IMG/VR virus record: IMGVR_UViG_3300042894_000388
Coordinates: 1-35,061 of that record
DNA length: 35,061 bases
Source of the DNA: a virus
Strand: one strand, 5' to 3'
Below the pieces are notes generated by a model. That model was not told where the DNA came from and did no database searches. It worked only from the letters and a program-made list of their open reading frames with translations. The number at the start of each line of letters is the position of its first letter. Position 1 is the first letter of the stretch. Shown in pieces: positions 1 to 7,851 of this stretch. The position numbers and the translations under genes are program-made.

Positions 1-22
1 TAGCGGTCCTTCATGTGGGGGT
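1..22 (-). promoter_or_regulatory. Ribosome-binding site of the gene following scaffold (probably coat)
   Basis: On the minus strand the scaffold stop at 25-23 is followed by a short stretch containing AAGGA at 11-7, and then six bases up to the window edge. A start codon would be expected at or just past base 1. P22-type gene order places the major coat protein here. An ATG at 14-12 also exists but has no Shine-Dalgarno upstream, so it is less likely. The coat assignment is inference from synteny only. Confidence 0.5.
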
Positions 23-886
23 TTAGCCCTTGGCCTTCTGCTTCTTATACTGGAAAACCTTGGAATAGTCGCCAGTCTTTTCTGCTTCAGACCGCAGGCG
101 GTCGAGGGTGCTGTCAACCGCGCCAGACGGGCGGGCGGTGCCGCTGATCTTGCGCTCGGGTGACGATTGAGCCTTACGGTTCGAGATCTTCAACTGCGTC
201 TCCAATTTCGCAACCGCGAAGGCGAACTTCACGGGATCGGTGATGGAAGCGATTTCCTTCGCTTTTTTCGGGTTCTTGCCCAGAGCATAAACGACAAGAG
301 CCGGGTTTTCGGCACCTTGCACAATCATCCCCTGCTGCATGACGCTGAGGGTGTCTTGAACGACATCCTCGGCAAACTCAAAGTCACGCACCTTCAGGCT
401 GGCCTTCGCCCCCTGATAGCCCTCCAACTTGCGCTCCCATTCTCTCTGAACAGCTTGGTGTTCAGACTTCATGGCAGCCTCACGCTCGTCGTGCTGGCGC
501 TTCTTGTCGTACCATGCGGTCAGTTCCCGCTCGTATCGGTCGGTGTCGTAATCGGCTTTCTCAAGCGTTGGCTTCGGTCCAAGGGGCGCGACCCCAGGTG
601 TGTTCCGCTGTTCGACCTGCGCTAGACGCTGTTCAAGTTCCTTGGCTCGACGTTTCTCCTCACGATACTGCTTGCGAAGGTCACGAACCCAATCGGGCGC
701 GCGGGCCTCCTCATCTTCTTCCGGGGCTGGCGCTTCCCCGTTAATCGAAATGACGACCTCTTCGTCTTCGGCCTCTTCTCCTTCGCCTTCAGCCTCGTCT
801 GCCATCTCGGCATCTTCGGCCTCTAGTTCAGTTTCTTCAGCCTCAACTTCAAAGTCCTCTTCGATCTGTTCTGCCAATTCAGTCAT
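23..886 (-). CDS. Capsid scaffolding protein (P22 gp8-like)
   Basis: This 287-residue protein lies directly downstream of the portal gene, the place of the scaffold in P22-type phages. Scaffold is expected to direct coat assembly into procapsids and to leave before the DNA enters. Residues about 4-60 are extremely acidic (Glu/Asp runs), residues about 70-100 are a charged helix, and the C-terminal 50 residues are basic and helical (TLDRLRSEAEKTGDYSKVFQ, then a Lys-rich end). That fits a basic C-terminal coat-binding helix-turn-helix as in gp8. It is close to gp8 in size. GAGGA lies five bases before the ATG. The family assignment rests on composition and position, since scaffold sequences diverge quickly. 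Confidence 0.8.
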   Translation of the reverse strand: MTELAEQIEEDFEVEAEETELEAEDAEMADEAEGEGEEAEDEEVVISINGEAPAPEEDEEARAPDWVRDLRKQYREEKRRAKELEQRLAQVEQRNTPGVAPLGPKPTLEKADYDTDRYERELTAWYDKKRQHDEREAAMKSEHQAVQREWERKLEGYQGAKASLKVRDFEFAEDVVQDTLSVMQQGMIVQGAENPALVVYALGKNPKKAKEIASITDPVKFAFAVAKLETQLKISNRKAQSSPERKISGTARPSGAVDSTLDRLRSEAEKTGDYSKVFQYKKQKAKG

Positions 887-911
887 GCGATCCTCGCGAT
901 TTTCTCACCCA

Positions 912-2981
912 TTACATTGTGCGGCTGGGCGGTTGCCGCATTCCGGTGGCGACGGTCTCTTGCAGAGCCTTCGCCGTGTTCACCACGTTGGTGCGCTCTT
1001 TCTGCTGAATGCCAGCAAGCACCTCAACGGTCTTGGCGCGGGTCTCTTCCGCACGCGCCAAGGTGTATTCTGTGTTGGCCTGAGCCTGGCCAGCCTTGGC
1101 CTGCGCTTCCATAGCGGCGGCCTGCAGGTAAAGCGCCTGCGGATCTGGCTGCTGCGCTGCCTGCATTTCGGCCAGCAGCTTCTCGCCTTCCTGCTCGGTC
1201 GGCTGGATGACGCCCATCTTGATCAGCTTGTCGCGGAAGTAGGCGCGCACCTCGCCGATGCCCTCGCCGTCCATGTTCATCATGGCCATCGATGTCAGCA
1301 CCTGCTGCGTCTCTGGATCTGGCGCGATCTGGATCATGCCCAACAGCGCGCGAACAGTGGCGCTGCGCTTGGTAGCCGAGGCCGGGCCGACATCCACAGC
1401 CACGTCAAACTTAGCGGTGGACAGGTCGTTTTCGTATTCGACTTCGCCGGTCTTGGGGTTGAGCATCGGCTTGCCGATCTCAATGCTGGACAACTCGCCG
1501 CCAAGGCCCACCGACTTCATCTTGCGGCCAGGCTCGACCACGATGTCACGCGCCATCGACAGCCAGACTTCACCGCAACGCTTCACGGCTTTGGCCATGT
1601 TAGACATGTAGATGTAGGTCTGCATATCCAGGCGCTGCTGGATCAGTTCCACGGCCTTGCCGCTGACGTTGGAAACGATTTCCTCGGCGGCGTCGGGCTT
1701 GCCCAGCAGATCGCTCATGTCCTGCTCGGTGATCTGCAACAGGCCAGCCAACGCAGGCGGGATCTGCGGCGGCTTGGTGTAACCGACCGGGCCGGCAAGT
1801 GTCTCACCGCCGTTGGCGTCGGTCACGGTGTTCAGGAGCAGGTAGGGATAGTTTCTGAGGTTGTCCTCGGACCACATCATCTCGTGGCCGGCCACCTGCT
1901 CGGGCGTGAAGATCGGTTTCTCAACGGTCGAAAGCGCGCTGATCTCGCCCAGCTTGGAAAGCTGCATGTTCTTCAGCCGCTGGGCGTCCTTAGCCAAACG
2001 CACATGACCCATGCACCGCTCGACGTTGTCCACGAACCAGCGCTTGCCATAGACGGGGATGATCGGGATCTGGTCGCCGGCAATGTAGCCGCTGTCTTCC
2101 AGAACCTTGCTGCCGCTCATAATGTACTTGCGCACCTTGCGGCGCTTCACGCGGCGCTGGCGGACCTCTTTGGTGCCGACAGCCTCAAGCATCATCTCCA
2201 GTTCTGGATCTTGCTCGAAATCGCGCTCTGAATACTTTTCTTCCTGCCCGTCAAGGGTCTGGAAAATGCGGATCAGTTCCGACGCCTCTTCGACGCGGTA
2301 GACCTCGGCCACATAAACGACATCAGGTGTCGCCCAGTCGAACGCCACCTGCTCGATGCCCTTGGGCCAGGTGGTCGGGTCATCTTCCCAGACTTCGCGG
2401 TAGGCATCGGGCGTCATCGCCGTCAGAACATAGCACATGCGCGCGTCCGACTTGTCTTGGCGCTTGGCATCCAGATCAAAGAACACGGTCGTGTCAGCGT
2501 CATAGATCGGCTCAATGCGGATGCGCTGCTTTTCGTTCTCTTCGTCGTACTCGTCTTCGTAGACAGCACGCAAGCGGAACGCACCAAAGCCACCGCCGAC
2601 AGCCTCCTCGAAGGCGTTGTCGTAGGCTTCATTGGCGCCGCTGTCCTGCTCGTCAGAACGGAACAGGCCGTCGCACACGTCGGCCATCTTGTCGTCGTCG
2701 GTGCCGTCCTTGCTCACGAAGTCAACCGTGATGCGGTTGTTGCGGTATTCGTTGATGATCCGCATGACGGCCAGGTGAACCTTGTTCACCTCAAACTTGG
2801 GCTTGTTTAGATATTGCTCATAGAGGCTTCCCTCCCACTGCGCGCCCGAGATCGAGTAAAAGCGGCGATCCTCCAAGCACTGCAAACGCTCATCGCGCAT
2901 GGTGCTTTGGATGGTGTCAAACTCTGACATCGCTTCGGCATGAACATTTGCAAGCCGCTGGTCTCTGGTCATGCGGGCCAA
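912..2981 (-). CDS. Portal protein, P22 type
   Basis: This 689-residue protein is the expected dodecameric DNA gate at one capsid vertex, which binds terminase during packaging and tail factors afterwards. Features seen are a charged N-terminus (RDERLQCLEDRRFYSI), the phrase GSLYEQYLNKPKFEVNKVHL, and a long helical Gln/Ala-rich C-terminus (about 600-680) suiting a barrel. The pattern and length match P22-type portals rather than the shorter lambda or SPP1 types. It lies between terL and scaffold, as in P22. The start is a TTG at 2981 with AAAGG eight bases upstream. The next in-frame ATG at 2972 would have that site 17 bases away, so TTG is preferred; the difference is three residues. Confidence 0.93.
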   Translation of the reverse strand: MARMTRDQRLANVHAEAMSEFDTIQSTMRDERLQCLEDRRFYSISGAQWEGSLYEQYLNKPKFEVNKVHLAVMRIINEYRNNRITVDFVSKDGTDDDKMADVCDGLFRSDEQDSGANEAYDNAFEEAVGGGFGAFRLRAVYEDEYDEENEKQRIRIEPIYDADTTVFFDLDAKRQDKSDARMCYVLTAMTPDAYREVWEDDPTTWPKGIEQVAFDWATPDVVYVAEVYRVEEASELIRIFQTLDGQEEKYSERDFEQDPELEMMLEAVGTKEVRQRRVKRRKVRKYIMSGSKVLEDSGYIAGDQIPIIPVYGKRWFVDNVERCMGHVRLAKDAQRLKNMQLSKLGEISALSTVEKPIFTPEQVAGHEMMWSEDNLRNYPYLLLNTVTDANGGETLAGPVGYTKPPQIPPALAGLLQITEQDMSDLLGKPDAAEEIVSNVSGKAVELIQQRLDMQTYIYMSNMAKAVKRCGEVWLSMARDIVVEPGRKMKSVGLGGELSSIEIGKPMLNPKTGEVEYENDLSTAKFDVAVDVGPASATKRSATVRALLGMIQIAPDPETQQVLTSMAMMNMDGEGIGEVRAYFRDKLIKMGVIQPTEQEGEKLLAEMQAAQQPDPQALYLQAAAMEAQAKAGQAQANTEYTLARAEETRAKTVEVLAGIQQKERTNVVNTAKALQETVATGMRQPPSRTM

Positions 2982-3042
2982 GTTGCGCGCCTTTCGCTGG
3001 ATATTTGGGCCGAAGTATACGGCAGGTTGATCTGAATATCAA

Positions 3043-4269
3043 TCACCGTGCCATCGGCATGCTGACGGGGACAAGGCGGGCCTTCGGCTTGTCCTGCTTG
3101 GCCACGCGACGGGCGCCCTCGCAGGCATAGCGCAGCGCGTCGATGACGTGGTTTTCCTTGTCCTCCAGCACAGGCAATATGCTGCCCGTGTCCCGGTCGG
3201 TCTTGTAGCTGTAGAGCGTCAGTTCATCGATGGTGTGCTTGCAGCGCGGATGCACCACGATGTCAAAAGACTTCAGCCACTCGACGCCCTCCTCGACCGA
3301 TTTCGGCCCCTTGACCGCCGGCATGATCTTCGGAAAGCCGTTCTTGCGCATGTGGCTGATGGTCTCGGGCCGCGCGCTGTCGGCCACCATCGGCCAGCGC
3401 TCAGCCTCGGGGATCGTCATGAACAGCGAAGGCGTGTCAACGATCTCGCAGCCCACCTGATAGGCCTCATGGTCAATATATAGCTTCCGTCCTATAATGT
3501 GGCAGCGGATGCCAACGGTCGGGTCGGTGGCAAAGCCCCAGTCAGCGCCGAGGCGATGGACTGCATCGGGCGGTGCCTCGAAGTCCTCAATGGCCCAGTT
3601 CTTAAACACGCGGGTTTCGCTGTTGCGGACATATTCGCCCTTCCAGACGTGCAGATATTTGTCTGGATCGCGCCGCTTGTCGTATTCCATCTCGTCCTTG
3701 AGAACGTCAGGGAACCACGGGTTGTCGGTATAGTTCACCTCGACGATCACGCTGTCCGGCGGCGGGTTGGTGCCACGCAGCAGGCCCTCGATCGGGTCTG
3801 TGTCGAACCGTGGGTTCCAACTGAACAGCAGTTGCGAGCCGGGCTTGCGGATGGTCGGGCGCAGGAGATCCAGCGAGAACTGGCTGATTGACTGGGCCTC
3901 CTCCACCCATGCAATGTCGAACCCCTCCAGCGACTTCACGCTGTCGGCTGTGTGGTTCTGCATGCCCTGGAAAATGATGACGCCGCCGTGCGGGCATTTG
4001 ATCTCGGCCTGCTGCACCTGAAACAGATGACCGACGCCCAGTTCCTCGATCTTGTTTTCGATCAGCTTCTTGACAGACTGCTTCAGAGACTTCTGCACCT
4101 CGCGCACGCAGACCACGTCGGTCTTGCGCATCACGCAGCGCTCCACGATCCATTCGGCGAAGAAGGTTGACTTGCCAGATCCGCGCCCGCCGAACGCCCC
4201 GATGTAGCGGGCGCTCTCGCGTTGCAGGATCGGCAGCGCCCAGCGAGGCGTGTTGATGTTGAGGTTCAC
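3043..4269 (-). CDS. terL: Terminase large subunit
   Basis: This is the packaging motor and nuclease, 408 residues. The N-terminal ATPase has a Walker A (GGRGSGKST, residues 27-35) and a Walker B with catalytic carboxylates (IAWVEEA, 119-125). The C-terminal half has the RNase H-like nuclease acidic residues in GADWGF, VADSARPE and NHVIDALRYA. The pattern matches PBSX/Terminase_3-type large subunits and the length is normal for that group. The start is a GTG whose bases overlap the TGA of the 55-residue gene upstream (GTGA), so translation is probably coupled. Portal follows 61 bases downstream. The terminase family alone does not reliably give the packaging mode; headful packaging is likely from the P22-like context. 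Confidence 0.96.
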   Translation of the reverse strand: MNLNINTPRWALPILQRESARYIGAFGGRGSGKSTFFAEWIVERCVMRKTDVVCVREVQKSLKQSVKKLIENKIEELGVGHLFQVQQAEIKCPHGGVIIFQGMQNHTADSVKSLEGFDIAWVEEAQSISQFSLDLLRPTIRKPGSQLLFSWNPRFDTDPIEGLLRGTNPPPDSVIVEVNYTDNPWFPDVLKDEMEYDKRRDPDKYLHVWKGEYVRNSETRVFKNWAIEDFEAPPDAVHRLGADWGFATDPTVGIRCHIIGRKLYIDHEAYQVGCEIVDTPSLFMTIPEAERWPMVADSARPETISHMRKNGFPKIMPAVKGPKSVEEGVEWLKSFDIVVHPRCKHTIDELTLYSYKTDRDTGSILPVLEDKENHVIDALRYACEGARRVAKQDKPKARLVPVSMPMAR

Positions 4270-4433
4270 TTGCCCTGCTCAGGATCTCGCTTCATCATGC
4301 CGGTGATGTACATGTCCTGCGCGCTATCGCCGCGCTCTTGCGCAGCGATCTGATCACGCAGAGAACGGGCCATCGGGCTTTTGCCCTCACCGTTGGCCAT
4401 TAGACGTTGCAGTTGGCGCTCCAAGTAGTCCAT
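4266..4433 (-). CDS. Small hypothetical protein between the 1038-residue gene and terL
   Basis: This short gene encodes 55 residues, beginning MDYLERQLQRLMANGEGKSP and ending KRDPEQGK. GAGAGGG lies about ten bases before its ATG at 4433. Its first 47 bases overlap the end of the 1038-residue gene in another frame, and its TGA overlaps the GTG of terL. The protein is charged and probably helical with several Met, Gln and Arg residues, and has no membrane segment. I recognise no family. The overlap at both ends and the good ribosome site argue that it is translated and couples terL expression to the upstream gene. A shorter version from the ATG at 4400 is possible. Confidence 0.65.
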   Translation of the reverse strand: MDYLERQLQRLMANGEGKSPMARSLRDQIAAQERGDSAQDMYITGMMKRDPEQGK

Positions 4434-7400
4434 CGTACTGATCCCTCTCGATCACGTTTGTCTCATAGTGCATGAGGTTTGCAGCGCTTATGCCCTGCTC
4501 TGTTTTCTGTATATCGTTTGCGATATTCGTGAACAGATCTTCGACCTCGTCGATCTTTGCTGCCTTTTCGGCAGGCGACATTGCCGCCCACGCATCCCTA
4601 CCCATATCGAATTCTGGGATGTATTGGAAGCGCAAACCATTGATGCCGGCGACGGCCTCGTCTGCCATCCCAGCCTGCGCGCTAGGGCGATCCATCACGC
4701 GGCTGTCGGTGACAAAGGTGAACCCATCGACACCGTACTGCGTCAGCCTGTCGGACAGGCGGCGCGCGAAGTCTGGATCTTGCCGATTGCGGAAATAGAT
4801 CTCAACGCCCGGTCGGCTTTCTGCCGTGCGCTGCGGCATAACCTTGGAGATGAATGCCGCGTCCTGATCAGCCTCCTTGGCCACCTCAACCATGCGCCGC
4901 GTCACGCCGGCAGGGTCAAAGTTCTTTCTGACCACGAACTCAGCGTTAAACGCGCGCTCATCGGACTGCATGAAGCGGCCATAGGTGTTGTTGATCTGGT
5001 ACGTCACGACGCTTGGATCTGCCTTGGCAGGCTCGCCCAGGCGCGCTGCGATGTCGGCCTGCTGCACGTTGGTGGGCCGCATGCCAGGGCGCTCAACGCT
5101 GATGCCGAGAACATACCGGGCCAACGGGGCTTTCATCTCGTCCAGTTGCTTTTGAGCCGAGACGACGCCAGCACTGTGTGCCGCTCTCGCCTCTTCAACT
5201 CTTGCTGCGTACTCGGCTTCGGTCTCTTTCACCCGCTTATTCGGAGCCTTGAAGCTGGCGGTCGTTGCGCGGCGCAGTTCCTTAACTGCCGCTGGATCTG
5301 GCGCACCGGCAAGGGACGATTCAAATTCAAACGAACCGCCTTCGCCGGCTTTGTTCGTCCATCCGTTGTTGGTCCACTTTTCCTTCTCAATGAACCATGC
5401 AACGGCCTGGAGGTCGTCAGGGTTCATGTCCTGAAGGTTAGGCGCGACAGATCGGATGATGCCCTGCTTGTTGATCTGATCGGCAGCATCAGCCATGACC
5501 CTTTGACCAAAGCCAAACTCGCCGCCAATCTTTGGCTTTTCTAGCGTAGAACCCTTTAGGTGATCGCCAACGACACCTTTTTCGACCGGGGGCGGCAAAC
5601 GATCCAGGCCCGCAAGCCTGCGCAGATGGCGCGCTGCCCAAACGTCGATGGTGGCGGCGTTGGTGTATCCAATCAGGTTGCCGGTAAAGTTTGGCGTCTT
5701 GGGCGCCCCAGTAGCGACGCGGAACATGTCAAATAGTGCTTTGGTCGCTGCCGGGCTGTTGGCATTGAAAAGAGATCCTGCCGCGTTCGTAATGAGCCGG
5801 AACGGATTGTCAGGATCTTTGTGCATCTGCTGGAGCGCGGTTGGGTTTACTTTGCCCTTCTTCAGCATCTCATCGTACATGCGGAGTTCTTCGTCATATT
5901 CCCCGCGCGCAAAGCGGCGCATGACTTCAATGGCATTGTTCCAGTTCATCTCGACGCCTGTTTGGGCCGACGTTGCGCCGAGAACATCAGCGAAAACGTC
6001 GCCCATGCCACCGAATTCTTTGCGCAGACTGCTGCGCATTGCCCTGTACCAGTTCGCCTCATTGACGATGGCGATGGCTGCCGGATCTCCAGCCTTCACG
6101 CGATCAGCAAGCAGCTTAATCTCGTTGACCTGACGCGAGGCCATCGTGCGCTGCCAATCTTCTGGAGACACGCCCATAGGCGGCCTGTCGAAGCTGTACG
6201 GAACCTCTTTATAGGTAACCTCAAAGCCATCCTTTTTGGGATCAATCTTTGACACCTCCATGACATTGGCCCATCCATCCGCCGCCGGATAAGAGGCCTT
6301 CTGCCCAGCGACCTGCTCTTGAACAGGGGCCAGCTTGGCTTTTGGCACAGACGCCTTGATGATCGCCCTTTCAGGCTTGCTGACCAGGTTTGCCACGACA
6401 GGCGCAGCCACCTGCGGCGCAGGTTGTGCCGGGGCTTGGCGTAGCAACGCAGGCGGCGGAGCTGGCAGTGCATTGGGCGATGTCGGAGGCGGCGGCAGGG
6501 CTGCGCTCTCCATCGTCACCGGCGGCGCTGCTGTAGGTTCTGGTGCCATTGCCGGTGTGATGGGCGCGGCTGGTGCCTCCTGCATGGCGCGATCAACCTC
6601 ATCAAAGGTCAACGGCGGGCGGCCAGCACCTGCGCCCGTTTCAGGCGCGCGGACAGGCTGCGGCGGGATCGGCGGCCCGAAGACGCTGAACAGCGTGTTG
6701 GGGTCCATGCGTGATACGTTCCTGGCGATGCCCTCTGCAATCATCTTTCCAGCCGGGAACATCTCGGCCATGCCAGCGGCTGCCTGCACGGCGCCAAGAG
6801 CGGTCGTCAGAGGGTCACCTTGCTGATAGCCTCGCGACGCTGCTCTGCTCCCCTCTTCGACGTTGAACACGCCCGAGAGCGCAGCAGGCGCAGCAGCGAT
6901 TGCACGGCCAGCCATGCCAATTCCCTTTGCAGCTAAAGATGCGCTGCCGCCAAGCATCGAGGCGATGTCGATCAGCCCCATGCTTTCCAAGATCCCCTGC
7001 GCGTTGGGGTCACCCATCACACGGCGGGCATACTTCCCGGCTTCATATGCATCCATGCCGCCTTGCTGCATCAGCGCGTCTTGCAGCCTGTAGGTAGCTT
7101 CTTGGCGCATGGTGTAGTCTGGCGCTTGCAGAACGTCTGCCGGCGCACGCTGCCGATCCCGATCCATCTGCTGCGAGAACGGCATGGCAGGCTGGCCAGC
7201 GGTCGAAAACGCTGCAACTTCCATCGGGCTGTACCCAGCCGCCGCGATGTCCTGCGGGCTGTACGAACCCTGCATGCCGCGCAGATCCGATGCGTATGCG
7301 CTCATCTCGGCCATGCGCTGGGGCGATGCGTAAGCCTGCGGTCCTTGCATCGGACCGCGCGGCATCATCACGGGCTTCGGTCTCTCAGGCATCGCGTACT

Positions 7401-7503
7401 GCCGACCAGACGCAGTCCGATAGATCATGCGTCCAAGTTCGTCCTGGCCTACAGGCGTGTCACGCTCTGGCCGCGCGTCTGATGGAAGATCGAAAATCGC
7501 CAT
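4387..7503 (-). CDS. Large multidomain protein of unknown function, polyvalent-protein-like
   Basis: At 1038 residues this is the largest gene, sitting between terS and terL, where P22-type phages have no gene of this size. Residues 1-170 are Met/Gln/Pro-rich and disordered-looking. Residues about 175-270 include small-residue hydrophobic stretches (ASLAAKGIGMAGRAIAAAPA). Residues about 285-420 are a Pro/Ala linker. Residues about 425-740 form a compact domain with TSAQTGVEMNWNNAIEVMRR and NAATIDVWAARHLRR; I suspect similarity to DUF7178-type proteins, whose layout recalls helix-hairpin-helix glycosylases, but I cannot confirm it. The C-terminus contains RPGVEIYFRNRQDPDF and LRFQYIPEFD, phrases seen in large phage polyvalent proteins. 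The ATG at 7503 has GAAGGG about nine bases upstream. It might be packaged and ejected with DNA. Function unknown. Confidence 0.85.
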   Translation of the reverse strand: MAIFDLPSDARPERDTPVGQDELGRMIYRTASGRQYAMPERPKPVMMPRGPMQGPQAYASPQRMAEMSAYASDLRGMQGSYSPQDIAAAGYSPMEVAAFSTAGQPAMPFSQQMDRDRQRAPADVLQAPDYTMRQEATYRLQDALMQQGGMDAYEAGKYARRVMGDPNAQGILESMGLIDIASMLGGSASLAAKGIGMAGRAIAAAPAALSGVFNVEEGSRAASRGYQQGDPLTTALGAVQAAAGMAEMFPAGKMIAEGIARNVSRMDPNTLFSVFGPPIPPQPVRAPETGAGAGRPPLTFDEVDRAMQEAPAAPITPAMAPEPTAAPPVTMESAALPPPPTSPNALPAPPPALLRQAPAQPAPQVAAPVVANLVSKPERAIIKASVPKAKLAPVQEQVAGQKASYPAADGWANVMEVSKIDPKKDGFEVTYKEVPYSFDRPPMGVSPEDWQRTMASRQVNEIKLLADRVKAGDPAAIAIVNEANWYRAMRSSLRKEFGGMGDVFADVLGATSAQTGVEMNWNNAIEVMRRFARGEYDEELRMYDEMLKKGKVNPTALQQMHKDPDNPFRLITNAAGSLFNANSPAATKALFDMFRVATGAPKTPNFTGNLIGYTNAATIDVWAARHLRRLAGLDRLPPPVEKGVVGDHLKGSTLEKPKIGGEFGFGQRVMADAADQINKQGIIRSVAPNLQDMNPDDLQAVAWFIEKEKWTNNGWTNKAGEGGSFEFESSLAGAPDPAAVKELRRATTASFKAPNKRVKETEAEYAARVEEARAAHSAGVVSAQKQLDEMKAPLARYVLGISVERPGMRPTNVQQADIAARLGEPAKADPSVVTYQINNTYGRFMQSDERAFNAEFVVRKNFDPAGVTRRMVEVAKEADQDAAFISKVMPQRTAESRPGVEIYFRNRQDPDFARRLSDRLTQYGVDGFTFVTDSRVMDRPSAQAGMADEAVAGINGLRFQYIPEFDMGRDAWAAMSPAEKAAKIDEVEDLFTNIANDIQKTEQGISAANLMHYETNVIERDQYDGLLGAPTATSNGQR

Positions 7504-7506
7504 GCC

Positions 7507-7851
7507 TTAGCCCTTCGGATCGATGATGGTTCGCTTGATTTCGACCGGGATGGCGCCGCCGTCCGGGCCGGAGTGTTCAATCTCATGCTTCTCACGCCAG
7601 CCTGCCCGTGTCTTCATCCAGAAGATCATGGCGGCGGTGTCGCCCTTGGTGGCTTTGTTGAACAGCGCACCGCCGACCGATGCGTTAGCACGGGCGCGGG
7701 CTTGGTCCAATTCCTCGCGGTAGTATTTGGTCAGCGTCTTGCCGTCGATGCCGAGGATGTCGGCAATGACGGCTTGAGGCGTGCCGATGGTCGCATGAAG
7801 CTGGACAAGCTGGCGGCTTTCCTTTGATGGTTCGTGCGGGTTCCGGCTCAT
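7507..7851 (-). CDS. terS: Terminase small subunit
   Basis: This 114-residue protein is expected to recognise the packaging site on phage DNA and recruit the large subunit. The N-terminus carries a helix-turn-helix (TPQAVIADILGIDGKTLTKYYREEL, here split over about residues 24-48). It is followed by the phrase ALFNKATKGDTAAMIFWMKT and then AGWREKHE, which is characteristic of a widespread family of phage small terminases. The C-terminus ends in a basic segment (PVEIKRTIIDPKG). Its ATG overlaps the stop of the methyltransferase gene (ATGA). The large gene starts four bases after its stop, so terS and terL are separated by about 3 kb rather than adjacent. Confidence 0.9.
   Translation of the reverse strand: MSRNPHEPSKESRQLVQLHATIGTPQAVIADILGIDGKTLTKYYREELDQARARANASVGGALFNKATKGDTAAMIFWMKTRAGWREKHEIEHSGPDGGAIPVEIKRTIIDPKG

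Noticed and set aside
600-2231. Long plus-strand open frame (543 codons) opposite scaffold and portal
   Set aside because: It lies antisense to well-supported genes, its protein is low-complexity Ser/His/Leu-rich, and it has no ribosome site or family. GC-rich DNA produces such frames.
4468-5544. Plus-strand open frame of 358 codons opposite the 1038-residue gene
   Set aside because: Antisense shadow with no recognisable domain and no promoter or ribosome site.
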